A program made the position numbers and the translations under genes. From positions 51,676,160 through 51,697,726 of the forward strand of contig CM044519.1 of assembly GCA_024364805.1 (NCBI GenBank): 21,567 bases of DNA, read 5' to 3'. The notes beneath the pieces were generated by a model. It worked only from the letters and a program-made list of their open reading frames with translations. It made no database searches and had not been told where the DNA came from. Shown piece after piece: positions 18,101 to 21,567 of this stretch (position 1 is the stretch's first letter; every line of letters begins with the position of its first letter). Origin of the DNA: Euprymna scolopes (Eukaryota; Mollusca; Cephalopoda; Sepiida; Sepiolidae).

Positions 18101-20549
18101 AAGTTACTTTAAGTACAAAAGTTGTAGCTTAGAGGAAAGCAATAATAAAAAAAAAACGCAATACTTTTAATGGCATGGATGCAAAAGTTCTAATAATGTT
18201 ATTTTATACTTAAAGATATTAGCAGGGTTACCCTGCATCACCTGGCGTCATAATTTCCATAAATTCTGTTAAGTTAAACAGACAAAACAAACAATCTGCT
18301 TAATATTGTAATTTGAAATGCCTATGTTTCTTTTGATATGAAATCAGAGTAAAAATAATTACGCCTTGAGTTTAGATCGAACTCATACACTGCCTCTAAT
18401 TAGGCATGCTCATTAATGGACCCACTGAGCTGAGTAAGAAATAAACTAGAATTAAATGTAAGCCAGACACTTGTCAATGAGAGAAAATAATAGCCAGCAA
18501 CACGGTGAATATGGGAAAATTATATCCTCTAAAATTTACCTCATTTAGTGTCTATGAGGAAATTGGGGTAGATGGAAGTGAGAGGATAAGAACTCTCACA
18601 ACTATCTTCATTTATGATTAAAAAAAACTGAAATACTGATCAGGATTAAATATTAAAATCTGCTTTGAAATGTCTATGTTCATTTTAGAACAACATCAAA
18701 GTAAAAATAATCACACCTCCCAGTGAGAATCGAAATCATAAACTCATAATCTCTATGAACGGCGCCGCGCTAAGTGGTCGACCCATATGTCAAATTTGAT
18801 ATGTTGATGTTATTAATTCAATATATAAAGAACAGACTGTCCTCTCTTGCTCTCTTTCTATCTCTTTGTCTTTCAAAGAAAGAAAGAAAGAAAGGAGCAA
18901 AAGGAAGTGAAAAAAGCACCAACATTTTCTTCCTTTTTTCTTCAAACACAACTGCTGTTGCTGCGGCTGCTATCTATGTGATTATTGAAAAAGCGTCCAT
19001 TTTTAAAAATCTGATGCGGATGTATTATACTTACTATTAAATAAAAGGAACTTTGTGTGTGTGAGAGTTCGTTCCCTATAAATTCAGAAACATCTTGGCT
19101 GATATTTTCGAAATTTCACACAAATGTACTTTATGTATTTGTAATGTTCTTAGATAGGTTTTGTATCGGAGTGTTTGAATGATAATCGAAAAAAAAAATC
19201 ATGAAAGAATGAACAAGTGATTTTGACCAAAGTTAACACCTTACACAGCCTAACATCACAAGTGCATTTGAGAAGTTTTATTACCACACAAGCAGAAAAG
19301 TCCGACATATAAAATCAACAGTAGTTTGTTTATTATGACAGGGGCACGTTCGAAATGAATGTTTCTATTTAAAGCACAATTGACCCATAATACTTCAGTT
19401 TTTTATTTTAAACTTAAATTCAAGTCATTATTACCATACAAGCAGAAAGGTCAAGCATACAAAATCAACAGTAGGTTCTTTGATATGATAGGGGCGCGTT
19501 TGAAATGAATATTTCTGCTAACAGCACAATTAAAGCATGATACTAGACTTTTGCATTTTAAACTTTAATTCAAGTCATCTTCTATAATATAAAGGGCAAA
19601 AATCTGTTTAAATTTATGTATGTCTTTCTGTCTGTCTGTCTGCCTAAAACTTTTGACAGACGCATCGGAACGTAACGAAACCGATATCGTTTTAAACCTT
19701 GAACTTTCACACGACAAATATCGAAAAATTGGCCCAAAACATTAATTCCTTCACCCTCAACTGGGCACTTTTCTACAGGGAGTGGTCGCTTTTTTCGCCG
19801 ATATTTTCGAAAATATCGCCTTTTTTCGATTATCTAGCCTTAAGTTAAACCTACGTCACTTCCGGTTTGGCGATGGGCGCAACAGCTAACGCGTCACGAT
19901 TTTTTCTTCTTTTCTTCCTTCACAGTATGGGTTTGAGCCTTCCTACCTACGACCGCTTCTTTTTTTTTTTTTTTTTTTTTTTTTTTGCTCAACACACACG
20001 TCCAAACACCCGTGAACCCAGGCTAGTTATATATAAAAAATAATTTGATAAAATTAACAACAGGTTCTCTACAATGTATTGTGAACTAAGTCACTGTGGG
20101 AAGGCATGTGAAGATTACTCCTGGTGCACTGCAATGTTTCCCCAACTAGAGCAGGCAATCTATCAATTTGATTAATTTTTTTTGAAAATTTTGATGACAA
20201 TAAAAATATGGGAGTGTGAAATATTCGTTGATTCTCATTCAATCCCAAGAAACAAAAATCGAATTTTTTTTTTCTGTTAAGAAATTTGACAAATATTCTG
20301 AGAAAAAAGAGGTGAATCCAAACCAAATATTTATTTTACAAGAAGAAAATTATTGACTACTAAAATTCGAGAAAGAGACTGACTTTACTTCATATATTAC
20401 ATTAAGTAAAACAACAATATTCCTTCACCTGAGATTTGACTTAGCGTCTCTGGGATCCAATCTTGGAAGAAGTGGTCAATTCCATTACATTTCTCTGGCA
20501 ATTTCTCCCCAAGTTCATAATGTCCCACAAGACCACGTTTGATTTCGTC
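784..20549 (-). CDS. Glycine-rich repeat protein gene, seven internal exons (partial gene)
   Basis: Seven minus-strand exons join in phase: 20549-20429, 15445-15342, 10883-10778, 9198-9084, 7434-7292, 5184-5070 and 926-784 (121, 104, 106, 115, 143, 115 and 143 nt). The join reads as 282 codons plus one base, with no stop. Residues 1-75 are non-repetitive; 76-93 include GAGYRGG; 111-149 are Gly-runs; 178-187 read LGSGGGSGG; 198-223 contain GGGVIKL and LTVTGSI; 236-258 hold five Cys; 264-276 read PGGGGSGGSIYL. NxS/T sites (NIS, NGS, NGT) and Cys residues fit an extracellular protein, but the signal peptide is not in the window. From memory, proteins with GAGYRGG, LGSGGGGGG and GG.I.L....L.V.G.I motifs are widespread in invertebrates and bacteria and probably form beta-strand repeats; their function is not established. 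I cannot name the gene. No exon is missing between those listed because every phase matches. Confidence 0.88.
1168..1560. repeat. Three tandem modules, two with long (GA)n tracts
   Basis: A module with CATTTATTCAATTGATCTTA, then GTTCTAAATNAATGACTAG and a GA-rich part occurs three times, starting near 1168, 1301 and 1451. Pure (GA)n runs lie at about 1245-1275 and 1370-1452 (about 80 bp). The third module has only a short, interrupted GA part. The simplest reading is tandem duplication of a ~140-bp unit followed by independent GA expansion. Long purine-only tracts can form triplex DNA. Confidence 0.8.
1561..2436. other. Intron, nothing recognised
   Basis: Unique-looking AT-rich sequence with a few short CA runs near 2252-2262. 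The open frame at 1967-2212 on the minus strand has no family features and no splice sites in phase with the gene. Confidence 0.4.
2505..2512. promoter_or_regulatory. CRE-type palindrome TGACGTCA (left TIR)
   Basis: Perfect TGACGTCA, the consensus for CREB/ATF-type bZIP factors, inside the left inverted repeat. A twin lies at 3377-3384. Seen as sequence only; activity is inference. Confidence 0.4.
2725..2758. repeat. (TTTG)n microsatellite
   Basis: About eight TTTG units inside the TIR element. Confidence 0.9.
2785..2897. repeat. Imperfect ~70-bp tandem duplication
   Basis: GAAGGAAAATTGGAAAAGAA with CTTTCTTTTATTTTT recurs as GAAGGAAAATTAGAACAAA with CTTTCTTTTATTTTT. A third GAAGGAAAATG stub lies between them. 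Confidence 0.65.
3290..3384. promoter_or_regulatory. CpG-rich promoter-like patch with inverted CCAAT box and CRE
   Basis: A locally GC-rich stretch in AT-rich surroundings contains GCGCGCGG, GATTGGCTG (an inverted CCAAT box), TTACGTCAG and, at 3377-3384, a perfect TGACGTCA. These motifs together resemble a CCAAT/CRE promoter carried next to the right inverted repeat. No gene in either direction is evident, so this is a motif observation only. Confidence 0.35.
3624..4861 (-). mobile_element. Decayed mariner transposon (Hsmar1/SETMAR-like transposase remnant)
   Basis: Minus-strand pieces match mariner transposase in order. The N-terminus starts at 4861 with MGKNQIRIIFLFQFKLD, then CGGDESLEDDQYSGRPS and VDIDQLRALVEPDPHT. 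Next come FLLRNKNDSFLDRVV, KWVLYNNW, LDADEALQHFMKPELHQKKV and VWWSA. After the LTR insertion comes NAGETMMAEKYCQQID, then LVNRKGPILLHDNARAH and LNELGSETLPHPPY. Decay is heavy: stops, frameshifts and loss of about 60 residues between DPHT and FLLRN. The first catalytic Asp is replaced (GDEKW to NNEKW) and the region of the last Asp (PPYSPDL) is garbled. Only the Asp of HDNA survives. I could not see clear terminal repeats. Confidence 0.9.
3997..4408. mobile_element. Solo LTR inserted in the mariner
   Basis: A 412-bp block interrupts the mariner frame between VWWSA and the NAGET region. It is flanked by the 4-bp direct repeat AGAC (3993-3996 and 4409-4412), begins TGTA and ends TATA, close to the usual TGTA...TACA. 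An AATAAA signal at 4308-4313, about 95 bp from the right end, fits an LTR read on the plus strand. No internal region or second LTR is present, so this is a solo LTR left by recombination. The family is not assigned, though the 4-bp duplication suits gypsy-like or BEL-like elements. It is younger than the mariner it hit. Confidence 0.65.
4862..5069. other. AT-rich intron end, nothing recognised
   Basis: Should include the mariner's outer untranslated end, but no terminal repeat pairing with the 3500-3620 flank was visible. Confidence 0.3.
5070..5184 (-). CDS. Exon 6 of those visible, GGGVIKL / LTVTGSI exon
   Basis: This 115-nt exon (phase 1 in, phase 2 out) has acceptor TTCACAG and donor GTAAGTGTTTG. 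It encodes GAGGNGGGVIKLYADTRL followed by TVTGSIDVQGEDGEGDPFG. This is a full copy of the GG.I.L.A...L.V.G.I...G repeat, which I infer to fold as beta strands stacked in a solenoid. Length and phases match the 9084-9198 exon, though the two peptides are not obviously alike. It lies in a dense repeat landscape, with (AAT)n starting 29 bp away. Confidence 0.88.
5213..5459. repeat. Two (AAT)n arrays flanking a 31-bp-arm hairpin
   Basis: (AAT)n runs occupy about 5213-5272 and 5386-5459 (the second with a few ATC units). Between them, 5309-5339 and 5354-5384 are inverted repeats of 31 bp with a single mismatch around a 14-nt loop. The hairpin arms read GGATTCATTTCCAGA then GATTTCCCTCAATCC. Confidence 0.85.
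5462..5733 (+). mobile_element. LINE 3' fragment (C-terminus of ORF2)
   Basis: The frame 5462-5653 reads QIIDFAVPADDRVNIKEKK, then KIIPIIVEALGTIPKNFEKR and MEEIGIR before a stop. This matches the common LINE C-terminal pattern IIDIAVP.D.....K...K / IPIV.GALGT..K.....  . After a frame change, MKTAKILRKLLNAE (from 5684) matches the final ...TA.ILRKVL tail. The piece is strongly 5'-truncated and begins directly after the (AAT)n array. I think of the R2/R4-like lineages but cannot assign a clade. Confidence 0.7.
5889..5896. promoter_or_regulatory. Third CRE-type palindrome TGACGTCA
   Basis: Perfect TGACGTCA in a GC-richer patch just before the repeat block at 5932-6526. Motif only. Confidence 0.3.
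5932..6526 (+). repeat. Composite tandem-repeat block, possibly an LTR-like region
   Basis: About 5950-6070 holds four or five degenerate 25-32 bp units beginning CTTTTAA(C/G)CACATG. It is followed by 3 x 104-bp repeats. The block starts TGTGTTGGC and ends GTTCACA, and its AATAAA motifs could be polyadenylation signals, which is LTR-like. No target-site duplication or primer-binding site was convincing, so an LTR is only a suggestion. Confidence 0.35.
6195..6507 (+). repeat. Three tandem 104-bp repeats
   Basis: CAGGCTTGGAAAATA starts at 6195, 6299 and 6403, an exact 104-bp period. Each copy holds GTCAGTAGTTTGGTGATGAA, CGTTAATAAATACC and GTTGAATTTCTTTCCTTTG, with only a few differences. Each copy has an AATAAA, giving three polyadenylation-like signals in a row. 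High identity suggests a recent expansion. Confidence 0.92.
6600..7025. repeat. Degenerate ~40-bp minisatellite
   Basis: About ten divergent units built on TTATCATGTTATGATCTTAA followed by ACTATTTGTC. Spacing varies from about 35 to 50 bp, so this is an old array. Confidence 0.75.
7026..7291. other. Intron, nothing recognised
   Basis: AT-rich sequence between the minisatellite and the exon at 7292-7434. Confidence 0.4.
7292..7434 (-). CDS. Exon 5 of those visible, LGSGGGSGG exon
   Basis: This 143-nt exon (phase 2 in, phase 1 out) has a long poly-T acceptor (TTTTGCAG) and donor GTAAAACAC. It encodes RNGTKKGVTIGNGVGGMVYG, then VKELHYAYLGSGGGSGG, then NALDLTKSPR. The order GVGG-YG-L-YLGSGGG is characteristic of this glycine-rich family. 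One NGT sequon is present. Its length and phases equal those of the 784-926 exon, and the GGGSGG string sits at nearly the same exon position in both (residues 32-37 here, 31-36 there). Confidence 0.88.
7716..8172. repeat. (ACACTATAAAA)n minisatellite
   Basis: About 450 bp of 9-12 bp units with the core CACTATAAAA and variants such as CAAAATATAAAA. It contains more than thirty TATAAA hexamers on the plus strand. Read on the minus strand it gives a spurious open frame of FYSVFYSVFY repeats. Confidence 0.95.
8173..9083. other. Intron with a small duplication and a G run
   Basis: Mostly unrecognised. A 54-bp direct duplication lies at about 8669-8776 (ACAAGTATGAGACACATG and ACAAGTATAATGCACATG, each followed by a TACTCCTTTT-like string). 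A run of 12 G lies at 9036-9047. Confidence 0.55.
9084..9198 (-). CDS. Exon 4 of those visible, poly-Gly exon
   Basis: This 115-nt exon (phase 1 in, phase 2 out) has acceptor CTTTTTCTGCAG. It encodes SGNTDHNRNRGGGGGGFGE followed by TQSARGGLPGGGGGHGSI, so it is the most Gly-rich exon. The donor that keeps frame is GG|GTTCGTTTCC, with a weak +3 to +6 match. No better GT lies nearby, and this one gives the exact phase 2 needed by the next exon. The Gly runs use GGT repeats and then GGA repeats, so they are partly simple-sequence at DNA level and may vary in length. Confidence 0.82.
9443..10630 (-). mobile_element. Second decayed mariner-family transposon with terminal inverted repeats
   Basis: The left end (9443-9478) and the reverse complement of the right end (10601-10630) share TGACCCACTTA(T/C)TATA preceded by AAGTAA-GCC, giving TIRs of about 30 bp and an element of about 1.19 kb. 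Minus-strand remnants match mariner transposase: ETYGNDVLSYDLIKRWHCEF, GSVKTIVHDHLHM, ITQDETWVYHYDSETKVQSM, GKISKGILLLKNNALVH and RKRFPDNGALIASNV. The first Asp (DETW) is kept; the second (normally DNA.VH) is now NNALVH. Stops and frameshifts are numerous. It is a different lineage from the mariner at 3624-4861, since DETWVYHY replaces DEKW. Confidence 0.88.
10137..10200. repeat. Perfect 30-bp-arm palindrome with 4-nt loop
   Basis: 10137-10166 and 10171-10200 are exact reverse complements, separated by AAAG. Each arm contains the POU octamer ATTTGCAT/ATGCAAAT. One arm is the transposase segment encoding KTIVHDHLHM of the surrounding mariner and the other is an inverted copy of it, so it arose by inverted duplication inside the element. 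Confidence 0.97.
10778..10883 (-). CDS. Exon 3 of those visible, GAGYRGG exon
   Basis: This 106-nt exon (phase 0 in, phase 1 out) has acceptor TTATGTCTTCCAG and donor GTAAGTTATC. It encodes MIQIDGELTAAGAGYRGG and then an Asn/Gly-rich tail, NDNGGNGNQGESHS. The I.IDG.L.AAGAGYRGG motif is the most diagnostic part of the protein; I know similar strings from large glycine-rich proteins of invertebrates and bacteria. The leading ATG is an internal codon here, because the previous exon joins in phase 0 and the frame runs on unbroken. Confidence 0.9.
10884..12419. other. Intron, no gene seen
   Basis: AT-rich. About 11300-11520 contains sequence of the type TCTGACTGAAATTTTGTATGA, which recalls interspersed-repeat bodies but cannot be assigned. 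About 12050-12360 is low-complexity AT-rich DNA with many AATAAT/TTTTGCAAAA words. Confidence 0.4.
12420..12724 (-). mobile_element. tRNA-derived SINE, family A (minus copy)
   Basis: Read on the minus strand from 12724, GGGGCCCGTGGCGCAGTTGA gives an A box (12704-12715) and GGTTTCAATCC a B box (12643-12653), typical Pol III promoter elements of a tRNA-like head. The body follows (AAAGCCGGCCAGAGG, TTGGCCAAAA, GAAAATGCAGTTAGGAG) and an AATAAATTAATA tail. This copy carries a second, diverged body module (AAAGCCAGAGG...TTGGCCAAAAAGT) that the plus copy lacks. The head cannot fold as a normal tRNA, so it is not a tRNA gene. Confidence 0.85.
12789..13012 (+). mobile_element. tRNA-derived SINE, family A (plus copy, 5'-truncated)
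   Basis: Begins inside the A box (TTGATAGAGACGTTGA), keeps the B box (12844-12854) and the body (AAAGCCGGCCAGAGG, TTGGCCAAAA, GAAAATGCAGTTAGGAG) and ends with AATAAATAAATTAATAAATA. It is about 90% similar to the minus copy over nearly 200 bp. Together they form a large inverted repeat with a spacer of about 65 bp. Confidence 0.85.
13013..15064. other. Intron, mostly unrecognised
   Basis: AT-rich with a poly-A run near 13405-13419. 13839-13899 and 15239-15299 are diverged direct repeats sharing TTTAGG..CAACTTTTA and TTAAAT.CT. The stretch 14760-15050 is less AT-rich and repeats ACGACAG and GAGACAG words. It has a repeat-like look but no coding signal in any frame. Confidence 0.35.
15065..15124. 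repeat. (CA)n microsatellite
   Basis: Uninterrupted CA run of about 60 bp. Confidence 0.97.
15342..15445 (-). CDS. Exon 2 of those visible, glycine-rich protein gene
   Basis: This 104-nt exon (phase 1 in, phase 0 out) has acceptor TTTTTTCCAG and donor GTATGTTAAT. It encodes VHCNISRFIIEQGTKVFI followed by TRWNGVTNGSLEVTAN. The alternation of hydrophobic residues (FII, VFI, LEV) suggests beta strands that lead into the next exon's MIQIDG. Two N-glycosylation sequons (NIS, NGS) and a Cys support an extracellular or lumenal location. Confidence 0.88.
15591..15757 (+). repeat. Three tandem ~56-bp repeats
   Basis: AGAATTTCTAATGA followed by ATTATCAAGGGAAATAACTC recurs three times with periods of 55-56 bp. 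The block ends where family B SINE sequence begins. Confidence 0.9.
15790..15950 (-). mobile_element. tRNA-derived SINE, family B, copy 1
   Basis: On the minus strand, CTGTTCGATTCTCACCC (B box 15877-15885) is followed by TATTTTTACTCTGATTT and a tail ending in GATTGTTTGGCTTTAC. The same order recurs in three more pieces up to 18790, all on the minus strand. Confidence 0.75.
16250..16320 (-). mobile_element. SINE family B, copy 2 (tail only)
   Basis: Plus-strand AAACAATCTGTTTTAATATT and GAAATGTTTAAATCAGAATA match the family B body and tail. The tRNA-like head is missing; a LINE fragment begins within about 20 bp of where it should start. Confidence 0.65.
16340..17696 (+). mobile_element. 5'-truncated LINE with reverse-transcriptase remnant
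   Basis: In order: KKTKNRKAAGLDNIPPEV (RT N-terminal motif, from about 16358), GCILPFLKKGDLSIPSNYRG and ITLTPIAAKIYNTML. Then QILTVRRLIEGVKAKN, IFVDFSKAFDSV (catalytic Asp), TGVLQGDILAPFLF, DADDIALFAN, LHINADKTKFMTFN, KRQFFRAVVEFVLVYGATTW and, before a stop at 17678-17680, GRPRSTYIQQIAHDA...LWRRRVTLVRARSPS. A (TGA)n tail ends at 17696. The expected (F/Y)ADD reads DADD. Breaks include a stop after PPEV, a deletion with frame change after RKNQN, a 1-nt shift near 17235 and further changes after 17460. No endonuclease domain is left. The clade (RTE- or CR1-like) is not certain. Confidence 0.92.
17697..18254. other. Intron, nothing recognised
   Basis: AT-rich, with no coding signal or known repeat. 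It includes a poly-A run near 18148-18157. Confidence 0.4.
18255..18440 (-). mobile_element. tRNA-derived SINE, family B, copy 3
   Basis: On the minus strand, CTCAGCTCAGTGGGTCCATT is a good A box and GAGTTCGATCTAAAC a B box. TATTTTTACTCTGATTTC and CATTTCAAATTACAATATTA follow, then a GATTGTTTG tail. This is the best-preserved head of the family in the window. Confidence 0.8.
18630..18790 (-). mobile_element. tRNA-derived SINE, family B, copy 4
   Basis: On the minus strand, GTCGACCACTTAGCGCGGCG covers the A-box region and GATTTCGATTCTCACTGGGA the B box. The shared body (ATTTTTACTTTGATG, ACATAGACATTTCAAA) follows. Confidence 0.75.
18791..19278. other. Intron with (AAAG)n and repeat-like sequence
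   Basis: (AAAG)n lies at about 18875-18894. About 19040-19200 has words such as GATATTTTCGAAATTTCACA that recur at 19799-19818, suggesting an interspersed repeat. No gene seen. Confidence 0.4.
19279..19578 (+). repeat. Two tandem 150-bp repeats
   Basis: TTACCACACAAGCAGAAA (19281) recurs as TTACCATACAAGCAGAAA (19431). CAAGTCATTA (19421) recurs as CAAGTCATCT (19571). Both give an exact 150-bp period. Copies share AAAATCAACAGTAG, GATAGGGGC(A/G)CGTT-like and GAAATGAAT(G/A)TTTCT blocks, with moderate divergence. Confidence 0.9.
19578..20026 (+). mobile_element. Helitron-like non-autonomous element (candidate)
   Basis: Starts TCTTCTATAATATAAAGGG after an A, is soon followed by (TCTG)n, and ends CTAG followed by T. 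This fits the Helitron TC...CTRR ends between A and T. The TATA-rich start followed by CTGTCTGTCTG is a layout I associate with invertebrate Helitron ends. A clear 3' hairpin just before CTAG is not visible, which weakens the call. It also holds a 20-nt palindrome (19799-19818) and a T run (19960-19986). Confidence 0.35.
20027..20428. other. Intron, nothing recognised
   Basis: AT-rich. The minus-strand open frame at 20069-20326 has no family features and no in-phase splice sites. Confidence 0.4.
20429..20549 (-). CDS. Exon 1 of those visible, glycine-rich protein gene
   Basis: This 121-nt exon enters in phase 0 after a strong pyrimidine-rich acceptor (GTTGCTTAG) and leaves in phase 1 at donor GTGAAG. 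It encodes DEIKRGLVGHYELGEK followed by LPEKCNGIDHFFQDW and IPETLSQIS. It is not glycine-rich and carries one Cys. It opens in mid-protein with no initiator Met, so at least one more exon lies upstream, beyond the window or unrecognised in 20550-21567. In families of this type such a stretch precedes the first beta segment and probably lies near the start of the repeat region; that placement is inference. Confidence 0.85.
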
Positions 20550-21567
20550 CTAAGCAACAAAAAATAAATAAATAAAAAAGAGAAAAAGGTGTTAAAGAGT
20601 ACCTGATAAGAAACAAAAGTCCAAACCTTAATTGTTGTAATGAAATACCTTTAATGCCATTTTAGTATGTGGACTTTCCCATGGGTAATTATATATTCAG
20701 TAACACTTTAGAAATACAAGATAGCATCTCTATAAATTAATCAGTTGTCCAAAACGTAGCACAGAATTAAAAAAAAAAAACCTTTAATGAACAAGATTAT
20801 TTCAAGTAGAAAGTGGAACAATGTTTGAATGAGAAAAAGGAAAAGTTGAAAGTTCTTTGGTCTGTCAAATGTTGGCCAGTGGTTATCTTAAAGCGAAGAT
20901 TGTCTATGCTTGTGTTATGTTGTTGGTTCCGTTGCTGGTGTTATGTTGTTGGTTTATGTTAAAATAGTTCATAAAAATGTTATCTTAATGTTATCATAAC
21001 TAACATAAACAAAATTATGTGACAAAGAATGGGTGATTGTTCTTTTTGTGCTACAAAAATTTATTTTGGTCACGTGATCAGAGAGTAAAAAAAAGATAGT
21101 TTAGAGATACACGTAGTCTGTTACGCAATGCATTAGCGAACAGACGGGGATCTTGTGCTCCAAGGCTTGGATTTGACCCCCGGTGGAAGTCAAAGGGGCG
21201 AAATAATAAAATGTAAACTTATACGAAGTGTACCCAAATTCCGAGAAGGATCTCAGCATAGAAGTAAACGATTATATCCAGATATAATTCACGTCTTGGC
21301 ATTTCCCTTTTTGAATGAAAAGCATCTTTAATTTCAGGCTGTACGAAAGAAACTTTATGAAGGTATGTGTCTTTTGCTGATAACCCATTCCACAATTTTA
21401 TTCATCTCTTTGGTAAAGACTATCCATAGTTGTTATACACACTGCTATAAAATTCACGTGCATGAACACTAGAGACGACCAATAGATATTATATACACAT
21501 TCAAGGAACTAAGCGATCACATAATGTTAAAACATACATGCATATATATATATATATATATATATAT
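20550..21567. other. Upstream intron part
   Basis: No further in-phase exon of the glycine-rich gene was recognised. It contains a short tandem (GTTATGTTGTTGGTT twice near 20914-20958), a possible SINE and a terminal (TA)n run at 21543-21567. Confidence 0.45.
21121..21200 (+). mobile_element. Possible tRNA-derived SINE head
   Basis: TTAGCGAACAG resembles an A box and GGATTTGACCC (21169-21179) a B box, about 36 bp apart as in tRNAs. AGTCAAAGGGGCGAAATAAT follows. It is decayed and differs from families A and B. Confidence 0.45.

Noticed and set aside
21338-21362. A 25-nt plus-strand exon-like segment between TTTAATTTCAG and GTATGTGTC
   Set aside because: Good splice signals but too short to judge, on the strand opposite the only gene, and with no partner exons.

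Overview
The window looks like nuclear DNA of an invertebrate animal, most plausibly a mollusc and perhaps a cephalopod. It is AT-rich. It carries one gene with short exons (104-143 bp) and long introns (1.6-5.0 kb). The introns are packed with tRNA-derived SINEs, mariner elements, LINE fragments, a solo LTR and many microsatellites and minisatellites. The species call is inference from this style; no sequence here identifies a species directly.

The one gene I can support lies on the minus strand and runs through almost the whole window. Seven coding exons, in transcription order, are 20429-20549, 15342-15445, 10778-10883, 9084-9198, 7292-7434, 5070-5184 and 784-926. All six junctions have AG acceptors and GT donors with matching phases (1,0,1,2,1,2). 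Joined, they give about 282 uninterrupted residues of a glycine-rich protein. Its order is a short region with Cys residues, two beta-strand-like segments ending in a GAGYRGG motif, long Gly runs, an LGSGGGSGG motif, a GGGVIKL/LTVTGSI segment, then a small Cys-rich insert and another GGGGSGGSIYL segment. This pattern is familiar from large, poorly characterised glycine-rich, probably extracellular repeat proteins. Both ends of the gene lie outside the window.

Layout by intron, low to high coordinates. 1-783 is a downstream intron with nothing recognised. Intron 927-5069 holds three GA-rich tandem modules, a ~1 kb element with terminal inverted repeats (TIRs) that carry CRE palindromes, and a decayed mariner split by a 412-bp solo LTR. 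Intron 5185-7291 holds two (AAT)n arrays around a hairpin, a LINE 3' fragment, 3 x 104-bp repeats and a degenerate minisatellite. Intron 7435-9083 is dominated by a ~450-bp ACACTATAAAA array. Intron 9199-10777 is mostly a second decayed mariner containing a perfect 30-bp-arm palindrome. Intron 10884-15341 holds a head-to-head SINE pair and a (CA)n run. Intron 15446-20428 holds a 3 x 56-bp repeat, four same-strand copies of another SINE family, a LINE reverse-transcriptase remnant, a 2 x 150-bp repeat and a Helitron-like candidate. 20550-21567 is an upstream intron with one possible SINE.

I see no operon, CRISPR array, rRNA or functional tRNA gene. The most informative items are the reconstructed glycine-rich gene with its possibly duplicated exon pair, the perfect palindrome at 10137-10200, the nested mariner/LTR, and the inverted SINE pair.
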